From NCBI GenBank assembly GCA_018398765.1, contig JAHBMJ010004335.1, positions 7,628 through 37,103 of the forward strand: a stretch of 29,476 nt of DNA. The letters are read 5' to 3'. Positions 11,662 to 20,590 of this stretch are shown one piece after another (the stretch's first letter is position 1; each line of letters begins with the position of its first letter). The DNA is from Chromera velia (taxonomy: Eukaryota; Sar; Chromeraceae). The notes below the pieces were generated by a model that did not search any database, was not told the DNA's origin, and worked only from the letters and a program-made list of their open reading frames with translations. Both the position numbers and the translations under genes were made by a program.

Positions 11662-13568
11662 AGGTGTTCGAGATGTCCGTGAACATGCAGTACTGGTTTA
11701 TTCCCAGATATGGGGCTGCAGGTCTGTCTGCCTGCCCGGCTTTTGAATGTGTTGTGCTTCTGTTCGTCGTCCTTCGCACTTTAGGTACTTTTGGGGCCAA
11801 GCGGATGGATTTTTCCCTTGAGATTTCTTTCTTTCTTTCTTCCGAGCATCGTGTCGTCTTTGTTTCTTTTTGACAAAACTGTCCTCGAGTTTCCATCATC
11901 GAGTGAGGAGAGAGAGCGGCAGGCAGGCTTCCTTTCCAATCGCATGAATGTCTTGTGGGGCAGAAGAGTCAGCTTGCCTGCCCGTGTGATGGATGACCTG
12001 CCTGCTGTTTTGCCTGCAGAGAAGGTGATAGAGCAGGAAGGCATCCTCAGATACGCCGACGACGTCCAGAAGAACGAGTTGAAGAAGTACAACAAATACC
12101 TGCGCGTGCCCCCAATCATGAAGTCAGTCAGTCAGCTTATGAGGAGGTCTATCGGACAGACCTGCAAGTCTGTGTCTCTGGGAATTTTCTTATGCATCCG
12201 TAGCGAGAGGGAGAGAGAGAGAGATAGAGACGCAGATAGAAACACGGACAGACAGACAGCCTGATAGACGGATCGACGGGCTGAAAGAAATCGAGGAACA
12301 AAGAGAGAAAGAAAAAAGGGAAAAACATACAAACTCGTCCGCTTTTGTGCAACATGAATTTATTGAAATTCATTACGGCGTTTGTTCGTTCCCTGTTCCA
12401 TTTCTCCCGTCTGCAGACAAACCCGAACAGACACTTACGGCATGGTCAGTCCGTCTGTCTGTGTGTCGGTGTGTCCGTCGGTCCGTCAGAGAAAAAGGAA
12501 AAAAAAAGACGATATAGTCTGTCTATCTATCTGTCCGCTAGTCTATCTACCTATTGTCTCCTCTCTGCCCGCCTCTTTTCTTTTGGGCTTTCTTCTTTCA
12601 GACTCACTCATGCTCTCTACTCCAGCTGTTGCTCCCGTCGCTTGCCATCTGACCTTTTCAAAACTTCACATTGAGTTTTTTTCTTTCTCTGAAGGAGAGT
12701 GCATCGCCTGTTTATCCATCTATATTCTTCCCTTCTTTCGTTCCCACGTCTTCTCTCTCTCTCTCACCCTGCCTTTCTGCAGACCCGCACCGTCTACAGC
12801 TCCTTTTTGGGTCCCACCCCTGCGAAGCTCCGGAACATCAGAGAATTGGAGGCAAAGAGAAACAACGCCATCGAGGTCGGTCGGTTGGTCGGTCGGTCGG
12901 TTAGATGAAAGGACGAAAGAAGTGTTCGTGAAGGGCGGTGAAGTTGGCCACATCCGCCCTTTCCTGACCTTCTCCCTCAGTTTTCAACCTATCCATCTGT
13001 GCATCTCTCACTTTGTCCTGAAAGCGCTGTTGGAGAGGTTTTCTCAGAAAGTGTGGGGGAATCTTTTCTTCAGAAGGAACTTGATTAGAACTTCGTTTCT
13101 GTCCGGAAGAAGGCCTTTTTTTCCCTTCGAATTACTCATTCCACATTGATGAATTACAAGATCTTAATTGTGTCCTTTGATTCTTTCTGGCTGCAGAACT
13201 CTCTGAAGAAGGCAGACGTCGGACTTCTCGAGAAGGTGAAGGCGTTTGTATCTGGAGGGACCGCCTCGGTGTCTGTCCAGGAACTCTACCAAGAAAAGGT
13301 CAAGGAGGCACAGAGGCACCTCTTCAGGACAATCGTGCAGCAGGAGTTGACGAACCTGAAGAAGGTCACGTTCTCAGCCACTGCAGATCCTTCCGTGACG
13401 ATGGACTTCGGCCTCTGGGGAAGGGGGGAGATGAAGATCACGTTATTTGACGATGCATCCAGGGAGCTGTGGAGGCGCAATCTGGCGTTTGTGTTGAATC
13501 AAGAAGAGGGTGCTGCTCGATGGAAAAAGAAATGGGAAGGAAAACTGGAAGAAGCAGAACAAAACTAA
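346..13568 (+). CDS. Large multi-exon gene, helical-repeat protein of unknown family (5' partial)
   Basis: I joined 27 exons by frame and phase: 346-1415, 1767-1965, 2406-2496, 2822-2912, 3208-3394, 3776-3988, 4210-4412, 4663-4929, 5391-5568, 6220-6340, 6662-6705, 7045-7123, 7297-7377, 7747-7859, 8175-8310, 8738-8827, 9157-9392, 9685-9742, 10032-10109, 10394-10495, 10770-10889, 11210-11255, 11662-11721, 12020-12122, 12417-12444, 12783-12875, 13197-13568. They total 4,459 nt, about 1,485 residues, with no in-frame stop before TAA. Every acceptor ends in AG, nearly always CAG. Donors are GT except intron 19 (GC). The N-terminal two thirds is rich in Leu/Ala helices like HEAT/ARM repeats, followed by a charged stretch, a possible PH-like segment and a compact C-terminal domain. 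No signal peptide or membrane segment is evident. I do not recognise the family. An N-terminal resemblance to GCN1-type solenoids crossed my mind, but the diagnostic GCN1 core is absent. A cytosolic scaffold or adaptor role is only a guess. The gene is 5' truncated. Confidence 0.85.
1689..1720. repeat. (CT)n microsatellite in intron 1
   Basis: This is an uninterrupted CT dinucleotide run inside intron 1, upstream of the exon 2 acceptor at 1,766. Similar pyrimidine microsatellites recur in introns 2, 16 and 17 and may act as polypyrimidine tracts. Confidence 0.95.
2231..2393. repeat. Compound CT / GTCT repeat with a 77-bp internal duplication in intron 2
   Basis: Intron 2 carries (CT)n, then CTTCTTGTCTTCGGCC, then (GTCT)n, then (CT)n. 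The same CTTCTTGTCTTCGGCC word starts at 2,256 and again at 2,333, giving a 77-bp tandem unit. The array leads directly to the exon 3 acceptor at 2,405. Confidence 0.9.
3749..3770. repeat. (GATC)n run just before the exon 6 acceptor
   Basis: A self-complementary GATC tetranucleotide run ends only five bases before the AG at 3,774-3,775. It takes the place where a pyrimidine tract is expected. The downstream exon joins in phase, so the acceptor appears to be real. Confidence 0.9.
4210..4929 (+). other. Exons 7-8: charged, coiled-coil-like and disordered middle region
   Basis: Exons 4210-4412 and 4663-4929 (about residues 617-773) are dense in Glu, Lys, Arg and Asp. Examples are VQEERERVIAQEQF and a run of KETKEKYTKEKEKTEHDK. 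The helical Leu spacing of the neighbouring exons drops away. I read this as a single charged helix or coiled coil followed by a flexible linker. Exon 9 (5391-5568) continues with a Ser/Gly-rich stretch before helical sequence resumes. The junctions are in phase, and the exon 7 frame has only one convincing exit (TCAG|GTCAGC). Confidence 0.6.
9641..9676. repeat. (CT)n microsatellite in intron 17
   Basis: This CT run leads to TGCGTGCAG and exon 18 at 9,685, and so forms the polypyrimidine tract of that acceptor. Confidence 0.95.
9826..9857. repeat. (TTCC)n microsatellite in intron 18
   Basis: A tetranucleotide TTCC run lies in the middle of intron 18, away from both splice sites. Confidence 0.95.
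11629..11658. repeat. (TG)n run forming the exon 23 acceptor tract
   Basis: About 15 TG units run straight into the CAG at 11,659-11,661. Exon 23 joins exon 22 in phase across this site, so a TG repeat replaces a normal pyrimidine tract here. Confidence 0.95.
12445..12489 (+). repeat. GTCN tetranucleotide array at the intron 25 donor
   Basis: Directly after exon 25 the intron reads as tandem GTCA/GTCC/GTCT/GTGT/GTCG units for about 45 bases, so that many potential GT donors sit 4 bases apart. Equivalent arrays open introns 3, 15, 17, 20 and 26. Confidence 0.85.
13197..13568 (+). other. Last exon: C-terminal domain of the large protein
   Basis: This 124-codon exon follows CTGCAG at 13,191-13,196 and ends with TAA at 13,566. 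It begins with a Lys/Glu-rich helix (LKKADVGLLEKVKAFV), then a helix with many basic residues, a strand-rich middle (DFGLWGRGEMKITLFD) and a final basic helix (AARWKKKWEGKLEEAEQN). Codon use matches the other exons. The high content of Trp and charged residues suggests a folded terminal domain, not a disordered tail. Confidence 0.8.
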
Positions 13569-13604
13569 GTTGAACTGGTTATTAATGCAATGAATGAAAA
13601 CTAG

Positions 13605-13610
13605 AATAAA
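13605..13610 (+). promoter_or_regulatory. Candidate polyadenylation signal AATAAA
   Basis: AATAAA lies 37 bases after the stop codon of the large gene and is followed by an A-rich stretch. Position and sequence fit a eukaryotic poly(A) signal. No cleavage site can be placed from sequence alone. Confidence 0.5.
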
Positions 13611-13812
13611 AAAATCAATCAATATTTGTGGTTATAATGACTATGACTATTACGTGTCATCGCTATCCGTATCCAGTTGCGGATACGTCTTCTGCAAGGG
13701 AATGTTTGCGTTCAAAGTAATATGTATATTAAATGAAATCATGCTGCAATTTAGTCTACTAGTAAAAGCCTCAGGCCTCAGTGATTCCTACACTGATTAA
13801 TTTCTAGAGTAT
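13611..13812. other. Short intergenic spacer after the large gene
   Basis: This is AT-richer sequence without a coding frame that I trust. A 68-codon frame crosses it but has no gene-like composition. It separates the end of the large gene from the retroelement cluster. Confidence 0.6.
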
Positions 13813-13845
13813 ATTGATTGATTGATTGATTGATTGATTAATTGA
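13813..13845. repeat. (TGAT)n microsatellite
   Basis: This TGAT/ATTG tetranucleotide run matches the motif found at about 15,169-15,187 and 25,027-25,070 at LINE junctions. On the minus strand it reads (ATCA)n and lies at the 3' side of the RNase H-like fragment, as expected for a LINE 3' tail or a preferred insertion target. Confidence 0.9.
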
Positions 13846-14320
13846 TATTCCACCCTAGGGCCTTCCCGCTATGTCTATCTGTCGCCAGAGCTAGCAGGGC
13901 GGGGCGTTCCCCATCCTAAGCTAAGGTATCAGACCCCGCCGTCGGGGCCCGCTAGAGTCTGTTGCCCTGGCCGCTGCTACATGATTGTTCGTTGTTCGAG
14001 CCACGGCTCTGGATCCGTGTTAGCTTTCTGGCCTGAAAATCGATCTGAAATGGCATGCGATTTGGGCTTCCTCGCTCTTCTTGTTCGCTTTATCACTCTT
14101 CTTTTGTTGCTCCCTCCTTCCCCATCCTAATGCTCTTTCGGTTGTCTCTAAGTTATCAATCGTCTCCTCATATTCTTTTGTTAGTCTCTCGGTCGCCCGC
14201 TGCCTTCCGGTGATTCCTGCATGTCTGGCTGCCAGAGCGTCTCCCTCTATGTGTCCGTACCATCCTGGAGCAGAATTTTTACACAATGTTTTTGAAAGAG
14301 TGTGCAACTCGTTGAGGGCT
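13846..14320 (-). pseudogene. 3' fragment of a minus-strand LINE with RNase H-like motif
   Basis: On the minus strand an open frame (14,307 to 14,020) contains APGWYGHIEGDALAARHAG. This resembles the C-terminal RNase H signature of RNase H-bearing LINEs (PGH..IEGN..AD..A), with two key positions changed. A basic, charged tail follows, then about 170 bases with no frame, then the (ATCA)n run. There is no reverse transcriptase upstream, so the fragment is 5' truncated. The assignment rests on one short motif. Confidence 0.4.
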
Positions 14321-14627
14321 ACACCAATCCTATAGTGTTACATAAAGTTAAATGTGTAACAATTACCCTTGACCCCCCTTTTGTTACACATAAACGTGTA
14401 TAAAAATTAGTGTGTAATAATTCTAGACAAATCCACCGTCTCTCTCATGGTAACCCCCCTGCTCACGTCTTTACTCTTTTTACCTCTGCCTCCAGTGCTC
14501 AAAAGTTCTCCCTGCCGCGTTGCTGATGATATCATTGCTCTAAAAACAGCACCCTCAAACTATCCTGAAGAAGAAGAAGACGAAGATGAAACATATAATT
14601 AATACACACTAAAGTGTGTAATAATGT
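14321..14627. other. AT-rich noncoding stretch with GTGTAA words
   Basis: I see no gene here. The stretch has repeated GTGTAAC/GTTACAC words in both orientations and a GAAGAAGAAGAAGACGAAGATGAA purine run near 14,567. It probably belongs to the 3' untranslated part of the minus-strand family A element whose coding part starts to the right. Confidence 0.4.
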
Positions 14628-14735
14628 ATTCCTAAAAGTGATAGTTTGAATTAATGCATACTAAAGTGCGTACTTAGTGTATTCCTAAAAGTGATAGTTT
14701 AAATTACTGCATACTAAAGTGTGTACTAATTCATT
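14603..14735. repeat. Tandem ~60-bp units with ACTAAAGTGTGTA hairpins
   Basis: Three successive units carry the word ACTAAAGTG(T/C)GTA. The first is a perfect 7-bp hairpin (TACACAC / TAAA loop / GTGTGTA, 14,603-14,620). Units two and three share TATTCCTAAAAGTGATAGTTT at a spacing near 60 bp. Two of these units recur at 26,108-26,215. Confidence 0.8.
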
Positions 14736-15111
14736 TATCAAAATTCTAGTAAAATGTGTAACAAAACAATGTGTAACAAAATATTTTGAAAAAAGTGATT
14801 GTGTAACCCTACAGGATTAGTATAGTTGGGGGCTCCACAGGTGGTCTCATAATTCAGTGTGCCTCTTTCCATCTTCTCCCCTTCCTTACTCAGCGCCCAA
14901 AACTTGTTCCTTCTCAAAACGTCGGACTCGGATGGAGCCTTCCTGGTATGCTCTCTCTTTGTCCTCCATCTCTCAATTTTTCTCAGTTCTTCCCCGAGCC
15001 TCATCTTTTCTACCTTCTCTATCATGTCCCTCACTGTCCACTCGGTCATCTCTGCCTCTAACAACTTCACCCTTCTCTTCAACATTTCCTTTGCTTCCAT
15101 CACCGGGTCCC
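14628..15111 (-). pseudogene. Family A element, 5'-truncated copy (A1)
   Basis: This segment is nearly identical to 26,108-26,576 in the same orientation; the main difference is a 15-base indel. Read on the minus strand it encodes a Lys/Glu-rich coiled-coil segment (VMEAKEMLKRRVKLLE, then RDMIEKVEKMRLGEEL). It breaks off at 15,111, exactly where the LINE-derived repeat begins, with a 2-3 base overlap (CC) shared by both. This is the truncated partner of the longer copy to the right. Confidence 0.75.
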
Positions 15112-15872
15112 GTACTTGTTTTTGAGGGGAATATTTCATTATGTCAGTCCGAGTGTGTGTCATCTGATTGATTGATTCATTGATTGATGAATAAACAAGG
15201 GCGGAACGGAATCAATCGGGGGGTGAGCGAAAAGCATATGGGGGGGAAACGCGAGACGGACAACCCCAAGAGGTCTAGGCTGCGGGGCTCGGATGGCACC
15301 CCTTGCGTGAGCGTGGGAGGCGGTGGGAGGTGACGGGGTCGAGCCTGCACGGGTGCGGGGGGGCGCGCGGGGCGCTCGTGCTCGTGCGGTTCACAAGCGG
15401 GTCTGCGAGCGGGGTGCATACTACGTGTGGCTTCTCCGTTCTTCTTCTTCCTTTTTCTCCCCTTTTTGAATTTTTTTATCATGCTTACTACTCGCAATTT
15501 CACTCCCCTGGAAAACAAGTCATGCCTCAGGGATGAACTGACCGAACCAACTGAACTGACTGATTCAGAACTGACCGAACTGCAGGAACTGAACTGAGAG
15601 AGAAACCTTTGCTTGTACGTCTTCGGCAGAAAAGATAGGGAATCAAAGGAGATTGGGAGTTCTGATCTTTTTCTCTCTCCGTCTCCTTCCGTTCCGCCTT
15701 GGGTGATTTTCTTTAGAGGTCATCTGACAGACCTCTAACTCACACGAACTGACAGAAGGAATCTCACTAGCCCGTGACCCTTGGGGGAAAAAAGACACAG
15801 AAACAGAGGAGTCCGTCTCCGTCCTTTCTCTTCCCCTTGAGGTACTTGTTTCTTCCCTTTCCTTCTCGTTTC
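15110..15872 (+). repeat. Left copy (B1) of the ~770-bp direct repeat
   Basis: B1 starts CCGTACTTGTTTTTGAGG and is highly similar to 24,971-25,762. It includes a short TGAT microsatellite, a very G-rich segment, a pyrimidine stretch, a GAACTGA motif array (about 15,534-15,598) and ends just before the ORF1 ATG at 15,888. I read the part before the TGAT run as the 3' end of a preceding LINE copy, and the part after it as the 5' leader of the next. Confidence 0.85.
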
Positions 15873-15887
15873 TTCTCTAGCGACTCT

Positions 15888-16607
15888 ATGGATTCTGACG
15901 GCCCCGTCACGAAGGCGTTTATCCAGGAGGCGCTTCGGGATGCGACGGTAGAGATGCGGAGGAGTTTCTATTCCCGGGAGAAGGGAGAAAGGATGGAGGT
16001 AAGGATAAGCAGACTGTCCAAACAGATGGACAGACTGAGAATTGAGCTGCGAGGAGGGGGAGAGAGCAGGGCGAGAATCATTGAGGGAATAGATTTCGTT
16101 TGGTTTGAGGGAAGAGTCCCCCCCCCCAAAGTAAAGAAAAAGATTGACCAGCAGCAGCTCACAGATCCGAACTCCCCCCTGAGTAGATTCCTCAGGAACA
16201 TTCACAGAAATGAAGTCTTGGCAGGGGCGGGGGCAGAGACGGATGGGCAGCTACCTGTCTTTGAAATGAGCTCTGTGGTTGGCTTCGTTTCTTTTCGGGG
16301 AGGGGGCATTCTTTTCTTCTCCTCAGAACGGGCGGCGAACATTTTTTTCGGCGATGACTGCGGGGTTTACCTGCTTTTCGGTACAATCTCGGAGTTTTCA
16401 CTCAACAACCCTCATCTCTCTGTGCACTTCTCTGTCCGGCCGGGGGCTGGAACTGTAAGTAAGTTCCTGCCTGCCTCGGCGAGTTCGAGGCATTTTAACA
16501 GATGGAGACAGGCTATATCTCTCGCCCCAGCAGGGGCATCGAATGCGCGTTCACCCCCCTTCTGCCTGCAGGTTTCGACGGGGCAGAGACCCCCCACCCA
16601 TGCCTAG
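15888..16607 (+). pseudogene. LINE ORF1, N-terminal part
   Basis: The ATG at 15,888 follows directly after the repeated leader and starts a frame [20 protein letters not shown] with a basic amphipathic helix ([19 protein letters not shown]). That is typical of an ORF1 protein that oligomerises and binds RNA. An upstream in-frame ATG at 15,774 lies within the leader repeat and looks less likely. The first 120 codons look coding. After about 16,260 the composition degrades, and the frame stops at 16,605. Confidence 0.55.
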
Positions 16608-17300
<693 letters not shown>

Positions 17301-17395
17301 GATCAGGTTCCGGGAAATGTGCCGGTAGCTCCTCCGGGGATGGGGGGTCAGATTCCGGGGGTCTTACCGGTAGTTCCTCCGGGGATGGGGGGTCA
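17301..17395 (+). repeat. 45-bp in-frame minisatellite in ORF1
   Basis: Two and a fraction units start at 17,301, 17,346 and 17,391 (period 45 bp). They encode 15-residue units of the form G(D/G)Q(V/I)PG..PV.PPGM. The period is a multiple of three, so expansion would keep the reading frame. Confidence 0.85.
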
Positions 17396-17580
17396 GTTGG
17401 ATAGGGGACATAGGAGAGAAGAAGAACGGTCTGCTCGGCCTGTGGGGGGTAATCAGCCCTCCTTACAGGATCTGGCTATACTCTAGGTCGGACGGGGGGG
17501 AGGCCTCCTTCATCCAGCCGGCGGCCTGGAGGAGGGGCTAGGGGGGGGGAAAGGGAATGGGAGAACGGGTAGGAAGAAAA

Positions 17581-17818
17581 AGAAAAGGGGGAAGGGGGAT
17601 ACTGGTGATGTAGAGATGGAGGATGCAGATAGGCAGGCTTGACCTCGAGCCTGGGATAGGGACATCGAGGTAGAGAGAGAGAGAGCAGAAGGAGGAAAAA
17701 AGAAAAGGGGGAAGGGGGGTGCTGGTGACGTGGTGATAGAGCATGCAGAGCAGGCTCGATCTCAAGCCCGGGATAGAGATATCAAGGCAGAGAGAGAGAG
17801 AGCAGAAGGAGGGAAAAA
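17581..17818 (+). repeat. 120-bp tandem duplication in ORF1
   Basis: Both units start AGAAAAGGGGGAAGGGGG, at 17,581 and 17,701. They share the layout GATG/GTGATAGA, GCAGGCT, GAGAGAGAGAGCAGAAGGAGG. Unit 1 has in-frame stops where unit 2 has sense codons (for example TGA versus CGA), so unit 1 has decayed. Confidence 0.85.
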
Positions 17819-18146
17819 GGAAAGAGAGGAGGAAGAGGAGAGACGAGTGCAAAGGAAGGAGGAGCAAAGAGAATCGAAGATAGATATTATTATGAGACAG
17901 ACAGAAGTGGAGAGGGAAGCGGTAAGGCAGGCCCTGGCTGAGGGGGAAGACCTGGTGAAGGTGATATTTAGCCTCATGAATGAGCAGACAGAGACACAGC
18001 AGACACAGAGGGGACCTTTAAGAGGGAGACAACGGAGAGGGGAAGGAAAGGGATGGGATATCTTCCCTGGGGATTTCGGCGAGAGCGCGGCAGTCGGAAA
18101 GGAAGCCTCGTCTGTCCCCGTCACTCCTCTGGAGAAGCAACAGTAG
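17730..18146 (+). pseudogene. LINE ORF1, coiled-coil segment
   Basis: This 138-codon frame is dominated by Glu, Arg, Lys and Gln (for example QARSQARDRDIKAERERAEG), then a helix EREAVRQALAEGEDLVKVIF, then a basic Gly/Arg stretch. It reads as a long coiled coil followed by a nucleic-acid-binding tail, which fits ORF1 of LINEs. It ends at a TAG at 18,144. Confidence 0.5.
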
Positions 18147-18191
18147 CAGCCTGTTTCCCCGGCCCCCCTCTCCCCTCACCCTGCGACTCCC

Positions 18192-18809
18192 GTGACAGTT
18201 CCACCCCAGCTCCCAACTGTCATGCGTCTCCCTCCCCCAAGCAAGACAAATTCTTGGACGGTACCCCCCACGGCTGTTCTGAGAGAAAGGCTGAAAGCTG
18301 CCCCGGGATCCATCATCCCCCCCATTAAGGAGAGCAAGAGAGAGGGGGGTTTGACTCTGGGACAGGGGGGGGCGATAGGACAGAAAAGCGAGGGAGGGGG
18401 TCAAAAAAGGAAAATCAAAGTCGCAAAGGCCGGAGCGGCCCCTTCTCTGACTCTAAGAAATGAGTCACTTTACTCTGTCTCTACCAGGGAGGGGGGGGAG
18501 GGTGATGACAGGTCTGTATGCACCTCCGCGCTGGAAGAAGCCCTCCCCCTCTCCCTCGCCGAGGAAGAAGGAGAAGGGGGTTATATCTTTAGTGAAAAAG
18601 AAGGGAGAATGGTCCCAGCTGGGACTAGAAGGAGTCCTGAGGCGCAGAAGAGGTGGGAGGAGGAAAGAAGGAAGGAGAGGGACGAGTCCCTCGAGCAGAG
18701 GGGGGAAGTTTGGCCTGCAGACCAGCCGGTCTCATCTTCTTCTTCCTCCTCCTCCTCTGCCGGAGTGAACGTGGGGGAGTCGGGAAAAGGATTTGGGGGG
18801 GAGGTCTAG
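18192..18809 (+). pseudogene. Low-complexity Pro/Glu/Ser region of LINE ORF1
   Basis: A 205-codon frame is rich in Pro, Glu, Gly and Lys and ends in a poly-Ser run encoded by TCTTCTTCTTCC. It has no recognisable domain. It probably continues the disordered part of ORF1, displaced by a frameshift from the coiled-coil segment. Confidence 0.4.
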
Positions 18810-18850
18810 GTGGGGAACAGAAGGTAGTTTTGGTAAGCAGAGACCTCCCT

Positions 18851-19940
18851 CCTCTCTCTCTTCTCTCCCTCTCTCAGACAGCCGGTCAGACAGTCAGTCG
18901 TGGGAATTTCAAAAGGGTTNTGTCTTCTTCTTCTCTTTCTTCTTCTTCTTCTTCTTTTTCTTCTTCTTCTTCTGCTTCGTTCTTCTCTTCCCCCTCCCCC
19001 AGCTCTGGTGTAGGCAAGAACAAGGGTGAGAACGGACAGGAAGGGGTGGGGGGGGAGAGACCAGACCACCGGAGGTATCTCTTGTCTTCTTCCTCTTCCT
19101 CTTTTTCTCCATTTTCTTCTTCTTCTCCTTCCCCTTCCTCTTCTTCTTCTCATTCTTCTCCTCCCATTCCTTCCGCATCTCCCTCTTCTGTTTTTTTCCT
19201 TTCTTTCCCCTCCTCCAGTACTGGTGTGAGGGTATCCGCCTATGACAGGGCTGGGGGCCGGCCGGGGAGGGACGGGTAACGTCTGTGACACGGCAGCCCG
19301 GACCCTCCCCCCACCCGATTCGATTCGATTCTTTCTCAGGACCCTACAGGTATTGTGCCGAAGGGGAGGGAGGCCTCCGGGTCCGTCCCTCCCCTCACCC
19401 AATTCGAACCGTCTTGATCGATCGACCGATTAATTCTCTTCCCCCTATGTTTTCTTCTTCTTTTGATTCTTCATCTTCCTCTCCTCTTCCTATTTGTGAA
19501 TCGATGAATGTCCCTCCTGTTTGCGTTTAAACAGAGGAGGGGTGCGTTGGGGATGTCCGGAAGGGTGGGGGTGTGGGTCGGGCTTTTTTCCCCTCTTCTT
19601 CTTCCTCTCCTCTTTTTTCTCCTCTTGATCCGTCTTTCCCTTCCCCGCCCCTCCCGTTTTTTTCTTCTTCTTCTTCTCCTATCTCCTCATCATCTCTTCT
19701 CTCTCTCCCTTTACCTCCTCTTCCCCCTCCCACCCCAGAAACGCACGTACAAGATACAGTTGAGCCTGAGTATCGGGAGGCCCAGGTCATCTCCCCATGT
19801 GAGGAGCCTTTGCTCACTGCTCCACCATCGTCCCCACGCTCTGCTTTTCCTGTCCCCCCCTCATGCCTTCACTTAGTCTACAGCTCTCCCACGGTTGGGG
19901 AAGCGGGGATCAGAGGGGCTCTCGGTGTTCCTGAGACCTC
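18851..19940 (+). pseudogene. Ser-rich pyrimidine-biased region of the LINE
   Basis: Long TTC/TCT/TCC stretches encode poly-Ser/Pro/Phe in the three frames. Position 18,920 is an undetermined base inside a TTC repeat. Frames change several times, so I cannot give one product. The bias is opposite to that of the purine-rich 16.2-18.8 kb part on the same strand. Confidence 0.4.
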
Positions 19941-19947
19941 CTCCTGA

Positions 19948-20265
19948 GATATTCTTGAGAAATGCAGGAGAAATGCTGACAAGAAGATTGTCAGAAGACT
20001 CGGAGAGAGGGAGGGACTACGGAGAGGGCTTTGGGGGAAAAGAGAAAAAAACTGTTCCGCATGTGGAGGCGCCCTGAGAGGAGGCAGATGCCCTGACTTC
20101 CTCTGCAGCACCGAGGAGGAGGTGCAGGCAGAGGAGGAGGAGCCTTTCCCCTTGCCAGGGGAGGGCAGGGGGCTAATCACTCGTATCGTAAATGTGGGGG
20201 GGGGAAGGGAAAGAGGAGGGAATATAAAGTGGTTAAGACTGGGTGGGATAGAACGTTCTGGGTAG
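19948..20265 (+). pseudogene. Short frame with a four-Cys cluster (ORF1/ORF2 junction)
   Basis: The frame opens right after a TGA and has no Met start, so it is an internal piece. It reads EKCRRNADKKIVRRLGEREG, then a basic stretch, then CSACGGALRGGRCPDFLC (20,053-20,106), a C-x2-C-x8-C-x4-C arrangement that could bind zinc. An acidic run EEEVQAEEEEP follows and the frame stops at 20,263. LINE ORF1 proteins often carry zinc knuckles, but this is not the usual CCHC spacing. Confidence 0.45.
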
Positions 20266-20590
20266 GGGCAGCTACTGTTCCTCCCTTCCTCCAGACATCT
20301 TTTTGGGTTGAGAAAAGACGTAAGAGAGACAACCTTCCACCTCCCCCGTCCCCCTCCTCCTCCACCCCCCCTCTTTCTCTTTCCCCTTCCGCTGCCCTCT
20401 CTCCCTCTCCTTTTATTTCCCCATCTGCCCTTTCCCTTCCTTCCCTCCCTCCATCTCCCGGTTCCGTTTCTGATGCTCCCTGTCCCTCTCCCTCTTCTCA
20501 GTCAGCATGTAGCATGGCCTCTGGGGAATTGTATGAATCAGAGATTTTTTTGTTAATCATAGTGACAAGAAGAAAGGGAGGGGGAGCGGT

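Noticed and set aside
16455..16571. Intron in LINE ORF1 (GTAAGT ... CTGCAG)
   Set aside because: The signals look good, but removing it keeps the same frame and the same nearby stop, so nothing supports splicing.
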